Below, in pieces: positions 56,701 to 64,000 of a DNA stretch of 64,000 bases. Below the pieces are notes generated by a model, which made no database searches, had not been told where the DNA came from, and saw nothing but the letters and a program-made list of their open reading frames with translations. A program made the translations under genes and the position numbers. Each line of letters starts with the position of its first letter. The first letter of the stretch is position 1. Source of the DNA: Pantoea rwandensis (GTDB taxonomy: Bacteria; Pseudomonadota; Gammaproteobacteria; Enterobacterales; Enterobacteriaceae); assembly GCF_002095475.1 (NCBI RefSeq), contig NZ_MLFR01000002.1, positions 1 through 64,000 of the forward strand. Reading direction: 5' to 3'.

Positions 56701-58031
56701 ATGCGTAAGTACCCTAACATTCGATGGTTCATGATTATCATGTGCTTCATTGCCATGGCCATCAACTACATTGACCGCGTAAACCTCTCGGTAGCCGCAC
56801 CACACATCAAACACGACCTGGGGCTGGATGATGTCAGTATGGGCCTGATCATGGGCGCCTTCTTCTGGACCTACGCACTGATGCAGATCCTGCGGGACGT
56901 CTGCTGGATCGTTTTGGTGAGCGTATCGGCCTGACAATTGCCGTAGCTTGGTGGTCCGTCTTTACCGTTCTTACCGCATTTGGTCGTGGCCTGGGCTCTA
57001 TGATGGGTCTACGTATGCTGCTCGGCTTGGGTGAGGCGGGTGGACACCCGGGCTGCGCAAAAGTTGTCTATTCGTGGTTCCCGAAAAAAGACCGTGCAAC
57101 TGCTAGCGGAATCTTTAATGCCGGGCCACGTGCAGGTTCAGCGCTGGCGCTACCCTTGGTCGCTTGGGTTATCAGCACTTGGGACTGGGAAACCTCTTTT
57201 ATCGTCACCGGTGTTCTCGGTATCGTATGGGCTATCGCGTGGTACATCATTTACCGTACGCCAGAGTTAAAAGAAGGCCTGAACCCAGCTGAGCGCGATA
57301 ATCTGATCGCCGATCGTGGCCCAGCTAAGCCGAAAAGCGAAGGTAAGAAGGAGTGGCTGTTCCTGTTTCGCTACCGCACGATGTGGGGAATGATGCTGTC
57401 TTTCTTCTGCCTAAACATTGCGCTGAGCTTCTTCCTGACGTGGTTCCCGTCTTATCTGATGGCAAGCCAGGGCTTCTCGCTCAAACAGCTCGGAACACTG
57501 GGTATGATCCCACCACTGGTTGGTATTCCGGCAAGTATGCTGGGTGGTTACCTGTCTGACTGGCTCTACCGTAAAGGCTTTAGCCTGACCTTTGCCCGTA
57601 AATCGTGCTTAGTTGTAGGTCTGTTGCTGTCATCCGTCATCAGCTTTGCAACCTATACAAATAGCATCCCGGTCATCATCACGCTGCTGTCGATTTCATA
57701 TGCAAGTATTGCCTTTGCTGCTGCCGTTGTCTGGTCGCTCCCAGCTGACGTGGCGCCAAGCAGCGAATATGTTGGCACCATTGGCGGCATCCAGAACTTT
57801 GCGGGTAACCTTGCGGGCATCATCAGCTCCTCGTTCACCGGCATCATGCTGGCGATGAACCACGGTTCTTATGAAATTCCTCTGATTGCTACAGGCGTCA
57901 TCTGCTTCATAGGCGCACTGTCATACATCTTTATTGTCGGGAAAATCGAGCCGCTGGGTTCAGTTTCAACAGATGACGGTGTGAATTCATCTTCTCACCC
58001 TACAAGCACTGAAACGAAACATGCCAACTAA
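56701..58031 (+). pseudogene. ACS-family MFS sugar-acid transporter, one-base frameshift
   Basis: The N-terminus (INYIDRVNLSVAAPHI, WTYALMQI) reads from 56701, then the frame breaks near 56890. The remainder (GLRMLLGLGEAGGHPGCAKVV, SWFPKKDRATASGIF) continues in another frame to 58031. Adding one C (ATCC to ATCCC) rejoins the family motif as MQIPAGRLLDRFGERIG, giving about 444 residues, normal for hexuronate, galactonate and glucarate transporters. The operon downstream is intact, so a sequence error is a serious possibility. Role: uptake of the acid sugar. Confidence 0.85.
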
Positions 58032-58049
58032 CTTTGGGAAGGTATAGCG

Positions 58050-58688
58050 ATGTCTCATGAAAACACCATTCGTGAAGAGATATGCCAGACAGGACACAGC
58101 CTGCATCGCCGCGGATACACGGTAGGCAGTTCAGGGAACATCAGTGCGAAGCTTGAAGATGGCTGGCTCATCACGCCAACGGATGTGTGCCTGGGCTCTC
58201 TTCGCCCGGACATGATCGCCAAAGTCAATCTCGAAGGTGAATGGGTGAACGGCGGGAAGCCCTCCAAGACTCTGAAGCTGCACCGTACCATTTATGAAAA
58301 TAACGATGCCGTGCGCGGCATCGTACATACGCACTCGACTCACCTGGTAGCGATGACGCTGGGTGAGGTCTGGAGCAAAGAATCAATACTGCCTCCGATT
58401 ACGCCTTATCAGGTAATGAAGGTTGGCCGTATTCCGCTCATCAGTTACTGCCGTCCGGGTTCGCCGGATGTGGCGGTCCAGGCGGGAGAGCTGGCTCATG
58501 ATGTGAAGGGGATCATGCTGGAGCGTCTGGGACCGGTTATCTGGGGTACCAGCGTAACAAAGGCAGCTGAAATCCTCGAAGAACTGGAAGAAACCGCAAA
58601 ACTTTGGTTGATGACCCATCCCAAGCCTGAATCTTTAAGCCAGCCTGCACTGCAGGACCTGTTCGATACGTTTGACTGCCGCTGGTGA
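58050..58688 (+). CDS. otnC: 3-oxo-tetronate 4-phosphate decarboxylase (class II aldolase family)
   Basis: 212 residues of the class II aldolase/adducin fold: YTVGSSGNISAKLEDGWLI near the N-terminus, LKLHRTIYE, and the Zn-binding HTHSTHLVAM. The linked OtnK and OtnI genes make the OtnC role strong: decarboxylation of 3-oxo-tetronate 4-phosphate to dihydroxyacetone phosphate. It begins 18 bp after the transporter gene. Confidence 0.88.
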   Translation: MSHENTIREEICQTGHSLHRRGYTVGSSGNISAKLEDGWLITPTDVCLGSLRPDMIAKVNLEGEWVNGGKPSKTLKLHRTIYENNDAVRGIVHTHSTHLVAMTLGEVWSKESILPPITPYQVMKVGRIPLISYCRPGSPDVAVQAGELAHDVKGIMLERLGPVIWGTSVTKAAEILEELEETAKLWLMTHPKPESLSQPALQDLFDTFDCRW

Positions 58689-58728
58689 TGTTATCCCGGC
58701 TGAGCAAGTAAATATCAGGAGTGAAGAA

Positions 58729-59433
58729 ATGACACAAGCAGAGTCTAAGGTCGGATCGCTGACCGTTTTCAGTACGCTTGCCGTCCGTGCCCCCTTCGAT
58801 AACGGCGTAATGGCCGGTTATGAAAAACAAGACGAGCTGAGCTTCGAATGGAGCCCGACGACCGTTATCGAGAGTAAGCTGGCTGAGGGGCTCCATGCGG
58901 ATATCGTTATTGCTACCGATGAAGCCATTGATCGCCTCATCTGCAAAGGCTTAATCAAGAGCGGGGACTGCTTCCCGCTGGTGACGGCCTACTTCGGTGT
59001 TGCCGTACCGCGCGGTCAGAAACGGCCTGATATCACCTCTAAGAAGAAATTCCTTGATTGCCTGTCTTCAGCACGCTCGGTCTCGTATTCCCTGGGTGGT
59101 GCAAGTGGGATCTACCTGCAGAAAATAATGACAGAGCACGGGGTAATGTCGGACGTTGAGCCGCGAGCTACAAAAATCTTTCAGGGTTTCACAGGTGAAA
59201 AACTGCTCACCGGTGAGGCTGATGTTGCCGTGCAGCAAATGAGTGAACTTATGGTTGTCGACGGGATAGATATTGTCGGACCGTTCCCGGACGAACTGCA
59301 GCAGCTGACGCCGTTTACCATCGCAGTGATGAACGGCTGCACTGACTGGATCAACGCTCAGGCATTTATCCATTATCTGCTGAACGATCAATGTCGCGGT
59401 ATTTATTCAAAAAATGGACTTCAGTGCCGCTGA
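58729..59433 (+). CDS. Periplasmic-binding-protein-fold protein without signal peptide
   Basis: 234 residues from the ATG at 58729 (AGGAG 7 nt upstream). It reads like a ModA-type substrate-binding domain: GSLTVFSTLAVRAPFD at the N-terminus, ADIVIATDEAIDRLI, YSLGGASGIYLQKIM, and GEADVAVQQMSELMVV, with a closing segment FIHYLLNDQCRGIYSKNGLQ. No signal peptide or lipobox and no ABC transporter genes, so it should be cytoplasmic. Proteins like this within DUF1537 operons have no role I know of. It could be a sensor or an enzyme with a recruited binding fold. Confidence 0.75.
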   Translation: MTQAESKVGSLTVFSTLAVRAPFDNGVMAGYEKQDELSFEWSPTTVIESKLAEGLHADIVIATDEAIDRLICKGLIKSGDCFPLVTAYFGVAVPRGQKRPDITSKKKFLDCLSSARSVSYSLGGASGIYLQKIMTEHGVMSDVEPRATKIFQGFTGEKLLTGEADVAVQQMSELMVVDGIDIVGPFPDELQQLTPFTIAVMNGCTDWINAQAFIHYLLNDQCRGIYSKNGLQCR

Positions 59434-59459
59434 ATTCCTTTAACTGAATGGTAAAATTC

Positions 59460-60152
59460 ATGTCAGAAAGAATCATTTTGCTGCACGCCACGCCTGTTGC
59501 CATGCAGCCAATTCATCAAAGCTTTAAAGACATCTGGCCAGAAGCTGAGTTGGTCAACTTGCTCGATGACGGGCTAACCATTGACAGGGCTCTCAGTGAA
59601 GAACTCACCCCGGAACTCATTGAGCGTTTCGTCCGCCTGGGACATTACGGTAATGATCAGGGCGCCAGTGGCATTCTGGTTACCTGTTCTGCATTCGGTC
59701 CAGCCATTGACCGTCTGAGCCGTGAGCTGGCGGTGCCGATTTTGAAACCCAATGAAGCGATGTTCCGTGCTGCTTTAGCCAGTGGTAAACGTATTGGCAT
59801 GCTCGCGACCTTCGCGCCGGCTGTTATTACCATGACCGAAGAATTTAACGACTTCGTCGCCGAAATAGGCAGTGATGCCACCCTGAAAACAATTATTGTG
59901 GCCGATGCCATCGACCTGCTGCGTAAAGGGGATGTGGATTCACATAACCGTCTGGTCGCGGCGCGTGCACATGAGCTGAGTGACTGCGATGTCATTATGC
60001 TGGCACACTTCTCGACGTCTCGCGCTTATGAAGCGGTTAAAGAGAAAATCTCAATCCCCGTGTTGAGTGCACCAGATGCCGCCGTATCCCTGATGCGTTC
60101 ACTGGTTGAGCAGAAAGAGGAACTTCATTATGTTAATTGGCGTTATTGCTGA
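59460..60152 (+). CDS. Asp/Glu racemase-superfamily protein with a single active-site Cys
   Basis: 230 residues from the ATG at 59460. An in-frame ATG at 59448 is possible, and neither has a clear Shine-Dalgarno. The first catalytic region is GILVTCSAFGPAID, with Cys. The mirror region, which carries the second Cys in racemases, reads CDVIMLAHFSTSRA, with no Cys at the usual place. Arylmalonate decarboxylase also has a single Cys, so decarboxylation, isomerisation or one-base epimerisation is possible. It overlaps otnK by 23 bp, so it is tightly coupled to the pathway. Confidence 0.8.
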   Translation: MSERIILLHATPVAMQPIHQSFKDIWPEAELVNLLDDGLTIDRALSEELTPELIERFVRLGHYGNDQGASGILVTCSAFGPAIDRLSRELAVPILKPNEAMFRAALASGKRIGMLATFAPAVITMTEEFNDFVAEIGSDATLKTIIVADAIDLLRKGDVDSHNRLVAARAHELSDCDVIMLAHFSTSRAYEAVKEKISIPVLSAPDAAVSLMRSLVEQKEELHYVNWRYC

Positions 60153-61401
60153 TGATTTCACCGGGGCAAGTGATATAGCGGTTACTCTTTCAAAAGGCAT
60201 TCCCGGGGAAGGTGGTCTTAAGACGACGCTTTATCTTGGCACCCCTGATTGCAAAGCAGCTGATGGCGTTGAGGCCGGAGTCATTGCGCTGAAAAGCCGC
60301 TCTATCCCCGCGGCTGAAGCCGTATCTCAATCGCTTGCTGCGGCCCGCTGGCTGCTGGCACAGGGTTGTAAGCAGATTGTCTTCAAATACTGCTCTACCT
60401 TTGACTCTACTGCTCAGGGCAACATTGGTCCGGTAGCTGAAGCGCTGGCCGCTTTGGTTGACGAGAGAGCTGTTCCGGTATGTCCTGCGTTCCCGTCTAT
60501 GGGGCGTACGGTATATCAGGGGCACTTGTTCGTTCACGATCGCCTGCTGAACGAATCAGGTATGGAACATCATCCTTTGACACCGATGAAGGATGCGGAT
60601 ATTCGCCGTGTGCTTCAGTCGCAGTCAATCTCAAAATCCGGGCATATTGCCTGGCAGACTGTCAGTAAAGGTGCAGCGGCAGTGCGTGAAGCACTGAATC
60701 ATGCCTACGCTAATGGCGATACGCTCACCGTAATTGATGCCCTTGATGACGAAGACCTGATCGCCATTGGTGCAGCGTGTTCAGATGCAAAATTGCTGAC
60801 GGGGGGCTCAGGTATTGCGATTGGCTTACCGCATAATTTTATTAAACGTGGTGAGGCCGCGGGTTCCATAGGTGGCGTGCCTCACATTGATGGTCCTGAA
60901 GCTATCCTGGTCGGCAGTTGCTCCAGCACGACACTTCGTCAGATTTCAGAACACGCAAAGTCTCATCCGGTCATGATGGTCAGCGTGGATGACGTGATGA
61001 CGTCTAAGGTCAGTTCTGCTGAGCTTGTTTCTTTTATTCGTGCTAACGAAGGCAAGTCGCCTCTGGTCTTTACCTCTGGTGATAAGGCTGATGTCGCTCG
61101 TGCACAGTCGGAATACGGTCGCGAGAAGGTCTCGGCTACCCTGGACGAGCTCTTTGGTAAAACCGCACTGGAACTGGTCAACAGAGGCATTCGCCGACTG
61201 GTTGTGGGTGGCGGTGAAACCTCGGGTGCTGTCGTCAGTGCGTTGAATCTTGGTGAGCTTAAAATTGGTAACGAAATCGATACTGGCGTGCCGGCTCTCG
61301 TTTCCCCGGGGGATAAGCCGATCGCACTGGCGCTGAAATCCGGTAATTTCGGCGGATGTGATTTCTTCGCAAAAGCAGTGGACTCATTACGCGGAAAGTA
61401 A
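60130..61401 (+). CDS. otnK: Four-carbon acid sugar kinase (DUF1537)
   Basis: 423 residues from the ATG at 60130 (GAGGA 8 nt upstream). The DUF1537 N-terminal domain has VIADDFTGASDIAVTLSKG, FKYCSTFDSTAQGNIGP and CPAFPSMGRTVYQGHLFV. The C-terminal domain has LVGSCSSTTLRQI and the nucleotide-site VVGGGETSGAVV. Known family role: phosphorylates 3-oxo-tetronate (or a related acid sugar) at C4, the step before OtnC. Confidence 0.92.
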   Translation: MLIGVIADDFTGASDIAVTLSKGIPGEGGLKTTLYLGTPDCKAADGVEAGVIALKSRSIPAAEAVSQSLAAARWLLAQGCKQIVFKYCSTFDSTAQGNIGPVAEALAALVDERAVPVCPAFPSMGRTVYQGHLFVHDRLLNESGMEHHPLTPMKDADIRRVLQSQSISKSGHIAWQTVSKGAAAVREALNHAYANGDTLTVIDALDDEDLIAIGAACSDAKLLTGGSGIAIGLPHNFIKRGEAAGSIGGVPHIDGPEAILVGSCSSTTLRQISEHAKSHPVMMVSVDDVMTSKVSSAELVSFIRANEGKSPLVFTSGDKADVARAQSEYGREKVSATLDELFGKTALELVNRGIRRLVVGGGETSGAVVSALNLGELKIGNEIDTGVPALVSPGDKPIALALKSGNFGGCDFFAKAVDSLRGK

Positions 61402-61413
61402 GAGGTGAATAGC

Positions 61414-62214
61414 ATGGCGGGAAAACTACAGTTCAGCGCTAATCTGAAGTGGCTCTTCACTGAGCTCCCTTTGGAAGAACGCTATGACGCTGCAGCAGCG
61501 GCAGGTTTCAAAGCGGCTGAGTTTGCGTGGCCCTACGATTATCCCATTGAACTGTTCTGTAAGCTTCTGAAAGACAGCGGGCTTCGTCAGGTACTTATCA
61601 ACACTCCAGTCGGTAAGTCGGGAACAGATAAAGCTTCTGGGCAGGCATGCCACCCTGACAGCATCAGTGCCTTCAGGGAAGATTTTTTTGCGGCACTGGA
61701 ATACGCGAATGGCCTTGATTGCGAATTGATCCATCTTCAGGCAGGCATCCGCCAGAAGGATGTCAGCGAAGCTGCCGCACTTGAAACGCTGATTAATAAC
61801 GTTAGCTGGGCCGGTGTGCAGGCAAAGAAAAGTGGAGTATCAATCGTACTGGAAGCAGTCAATCTCAATGATATCCCGGGATTTGTTGTGACAACCCAGG
61901 CTCAGGCGCAGCATGTTATCACGCAGGCTGGCTGCTCAAATGCGGGTCTGCTCTTTGATATCTATCACGTCCAGAGAAGTGAAGGGGATGTAACGTCTCG
62001 AATGAAGGAGTTCTTTCCTTCGATCCATCATGTGCAGGTCGCCGACTCACCGGGCAGAAATGAACCAGGTACCGGTGAACTGAACTGGTCGTTCCTCTTT
62101 GAACGGCTGATGCAGCTGGGATATAAGGGCTGGATTGGTTGTGAATACCGTCCTGCAACCAGCACAGTCGAGGGATTGCATTGGCTTAAACCACATAACA
62201 CTACCAATTTATAA
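61414..62214 (+). CDS. otnI: 2-oxo-tetronate isomerase (hydroxypyruvate isomerase family)
   Basis: 266 residues from the ATG at 61414 (AGAGG 8 nt upstream). The TIM-barrel sugar-isomerase fold starts with FSANLKWLFTELPLEERY. The metal Glu is in SIVLEAVNLNDIPGF, then LLFDIYHVQRSEGD and VQVADSPGRNEPGTGELNW. In the known tetronate route it converts 2-oxo-tetronate to 3-oxo-tetronate, the substrate of OtnK. It is the last gene of the operon and is followed by an inverted repeat with a T tract. Confidence 0.9.
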   Translation: MAGKLQFSANLKWLFTELPLEERYDAAAAAGFKAAEFAWPYDYPIELFCKLLKDSGLRQVLINTPVGKSGTDKASGQACHPDSISAFREDFFAALEYANGLDCELIHLQAGIRQKDVSEAAALETLINNVSWAGVQAKKSGVSIVLEAVNLNDIPGFVVTTQAQAQHVITQAGCSNAGLLFDIYHVQRSEGDVTSRMKEFFPSIHHVQVADSPGRNEPGTGELNWSFLFERLMQLGYKGWIGCEYRPATSTVEGLHWLKPHNTTNL

Positions 62215-62222
62215 AAATAGCT

Positions 62223-62281
62223 ACTCCGATATTATGTTTGGAACAACATCAGCTTATATCGGAGTGATACAACGTTTTTTT
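62223..62281 (+). terminator. Long-loop inverted repeat with T tract after otnI
   Basis: ACTCCGATAT (62223-62232) and ATATCGGAGT (62256-62265) are perfect 10-bp arms with a 23-nt loop, followed by a T run at 62275-62281. Probably the operon terminator. Confidence 0.55.
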
Positions 62282-62918
62282 GGGTACGATTATTATGAAG
62301 GAGTCTGATAGAGAGAAAGATTTATAATCTTGTTGAAGAAACATGTTCAAAATATCCCAATCATCTATTAAGGAAGTTCGAGCTTGAAGTGGTAGGCCAA
62401 ACTCTTACATTTCTTTATTAAGCATATATGACGTGTACGTTCAAGCCGTGGTGGCATTTGCCGTCTTGAGAGGGATGCTTAGAGGGGAGGGGGATATGGC
62501 AATCCATCCGGTGATAAATTTTCGTTGAGTTCATGCCAATGATTGCCGCGAGAGCTAATACCTGTCTACCTGTCTACCTGTCTACCTGCCGCGTGCGGCG
62601 CACGGAGGTGGAGGAAATAGTGCCAAGGTTACGTATCATGCGGCTATCGTTACAACTAAGCTGAATGTTCTTTTGATAAACTTGAGCTTTGGTGGTTGAT
62701 ACATGCAATGCACTGTATTCCTTCTTACGTCCGCATGTAGGGTCATGGGAATGTGCCTCTAAAAGAAATCAGGACCTCACCCTTATATTTTTTTGTTTTA
62801 AAATAACAGGTTAACTCATTCAAAGATCGCATAATGTGGTGTTCCAAACCCACCCATAAGTATTTGCGATTAATCACTCAAAGATAATTTCTGGACAGAA
62901 CAGAAACGACAAGTATAG
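62282..62918. other. Intergenic region with a short octamer repeat
   Basis: About 640 bp with no gene recognised. It contains the octamer array at 62561-62588 and, at the right end, the promoter of the arginase-fold gene. Confidence 0.5.
62561..62588 (+). repeat. Octamer tandem repeat, 3.5 copies of CCTGTCTA
   Basis: CCTGTCTA is repeated three times plus CCTG. It has the same period (8 bp) as the large arrays at 11983 and 12093 but an unrelated unit. Confidence 0.9.
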
Positions 62919-62936
62919 TGAATGAACGATCATTCA
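62919..62936. promoter_or_regulatory. TetR-type operator over the arginase-fold promoter
   Basis: TGAATGA-ACGA-TCATTCA is a perfect palindrome with 7-bp arms, just downstream of a possible -10 element (TATAGT at 62914-62919) and 42 bp before the start codon. No TetR gene is visible within the window nearby. Confidence 0.65.
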
Positions 62937-62977
62937 TTTTACTGTTCAGTCCATCAGACTGGCTCGGAGTAAAGAAC

Positions 62978-63841
62978 ATGAAAAACCTACGCGTGATTTT
63001 CCCAATGTGGCAGGGTGGAAATCAGGTTGAATACAAGCAGGGAGCCGAATTTCTGGCACTTATTGCGCCTGAAACAGGTGAAAATACTGAAACGGTAACT
63101 GTACCTGTACATGAACCCAGCGCTGATTCGAAAGTTGAGGATGGAATTACAGGACGTGGAGCATTGGAAGCTGAACTGAGCGCTGCACAATCAATTATCA
63201 CTGAACATGCGCCGGACACTCTATGTGTACTAGGTGGTGATTGCCTGGTTGATCTTGTCCCCTTTGCCTGGTTGAGTGAAAAATATCAAGACGGATTCGG
63301 CATCTTGTGGTTAGACACGCATCCCGATGTTATGACACCAGCACAATATCCGAATGCCCATGCCCATGTACTGGGGGCATTGACCGGCAATGGCGATCCT
63401 ATGCTGACATGCCGCGTTAAGAAAATAGTACCTGAGTCAAAAGTTATGATCGCAGGCATTCATAGTCCAAATGCTTATGAACATGGCTATTTAGAAAAAA
63501 GTGAAATCAATTTAGTTTCACCTGAAGAAATGATGACTGGCACACAGCCGCTGACTGAGTGGATTAAGAATGAAAAAATCACTCATCTTGCTATTCATTT
63601 TGATTTAGACATCTTAGATCCTAATAACTTCTATTCACTTAACTTTAATAATCCTGAGAAAACGGATAAAGATTTTGAAGGTATCGCTCAAGGTAAGCTG
63701 AAGTTAGACGATGTAATTAAATGGATTGCTGTAGCAAGTGAGCAAAGCAATGTCGTAGGCGTTGGAATAACAGAATATCTTCCCTGGGATGCGATAAGAT
63801 TAAAAGAAGCGCTCAGTAAAATCCCGCTACTGACAGCATAA
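62978..63841 (+). CDS. Arginase/agmatinase-fold protein with altered metal site
   Basis: 287 residues from the ATG at 62978 (GGAG 8 nt upstream). An earlier in-frame ATG overlaps the operator and is rejected. Ureohydrolase motifs appear in order: LCVLGGDCLVD (usually GGDHS, so the His metal ligand is Cys here), LWLDTHPDVMT (DAHxD type), and IHFDLDILDPNNF (SxDxDxxDP type, with the Ser as His). The core fold is clear, but metal binding must differ from Mn2 arginase. Substrate unknown. Monocistronic with its own operator and terminator. Confidence 0.8.
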   Translation: MKNLRVIFPMWQGGNQVEYKQGAEFLALIAPETGENTETVTVPVHEPSADSKVEDGITGRGALEAELSAAQSIITEHAPDTLCVLGGDCLVDLVPFAWLSEKYQDGFGILWLDTHPDVMTPAQYPNAHAHVLGALTGNGDPMLTCRVKKIVPESKVMIAGIHSPNAYEHGYLEKSEINLVSPEEMMTGTQPLTEWIKNEKITHLAIHFDLDILDPNNFYSLNFNNPEKTDKDFEGIAQGKLKLDDVIKWIAVASEQSNVVGVGITEYLPWDAIRLKEALSKIPLLTA

Positions 63842-63848
63842 ACACTGA

Positions 63849-63879
63849 AACAGGATGATTACTCATCCTGTTTTTTTTT
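63849..63879 (+). terminator. Intrinsic terminator of arginase-fold gene
   Basis: AACAGGATGA-TTAC-TCATCCTGTT with nine T at the end, 8 bp after the stop codon. Confidence 0.92.
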
Positions 63880-64000
63880 GCACCATCGTAAGAATATTCA
63901 ATTTAATTTCTTTCCTTTCAATAAGATAGTACGCACCAAAATATCCCGCCTACGCACTATTATGCAGCATGCATCTTCCATTCTGAACCGGAAATCCTTT

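Overview
This window looks like part of a large, low-copy plasmid from an enterobacterium (Enterobacterales). The evidence is a RepFIB-type replication initiator flanked by about 20-bp iterons, a P1-type parAB operon beside it, a LacZY system close to that of E. coli, rcnA and mntP metal exporters, and a DUF1471 stress peptide. Large accessory plasmids of Pantoea/Erwinia and Enterobacter relatives have this make-up, but I cannot name the genus from the sequence alone. No rRNA, tRNA or CRISPR array was seen.

Layout. 1-11.1 kb: the 3' end of a cytochrome c gene, then cassettes made of a transporter and a regulator (MFS/LysR, EamA/MarR), then a ROK-regulated catabolic operon (MFS, GMC oxidoreductase, degenerate M24 protein, SDR). 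11.1-18.7 kb: the plasmid backbone. It has three P1-like parS candidates, two arrays of 8-bp tandem repeats, parA and parB, a duplicated origin module (DnaA box, GATC cluster, five iterons), repA, and a downstream field of inverted iteron pairs. 18.7-30.9 kb: MFS/TetR, then a seven-gene operon (HIBADH-like, ALDH, MHS transporter, DUF4392, SelA-like PLP enzyme, second DUF4392, LysR) of unknown substrate, then SDR/TetR. 31-45.4 kb: two separate beta-galactoside systems, GH42 plus a GPH symporter plus AraC, and lacZ-lacY with a divergent lacI. Small envelope genes and a chorismate mutase/AraC/LysE group lie between them. 45.5-54.5 kb: a secreted alpha/beta hydrolase, LysR/TauE, B3/B4 protein/XRE-cupin, and a metal block (decayed rcnR, rcnA, DUF1289, ZIP-like, mntP). 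54.6-64 kb: an IS110-family remnant that truncates a second cytochrome c gene, then a DeoR-controlled four-carbon acid-sugar (otn) operon with two unusual members, then an arginase-fold gene with its own palindromic operator.

How it works together. Nearly every cassette is a regulator next to a transporter and a few enzymes, which fits a plasmid that supplies catabolic breadth (sugars, sugar acids, amino-acid-like compounds). Many divergent promoters carry visible palindromes that probably bind the adjacent regulator.

Quality note. Four genes (LysR at 2.5 kb, HIBADH-like at 28.5 kb, lacI at 44.4 kb, MFS at 56.9 kb) are broken by five single-base indels. Each can be repaired by changing a short homopolymer by one base. 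Sequencing or assembly error is therefore at least as likely as true gene loss.
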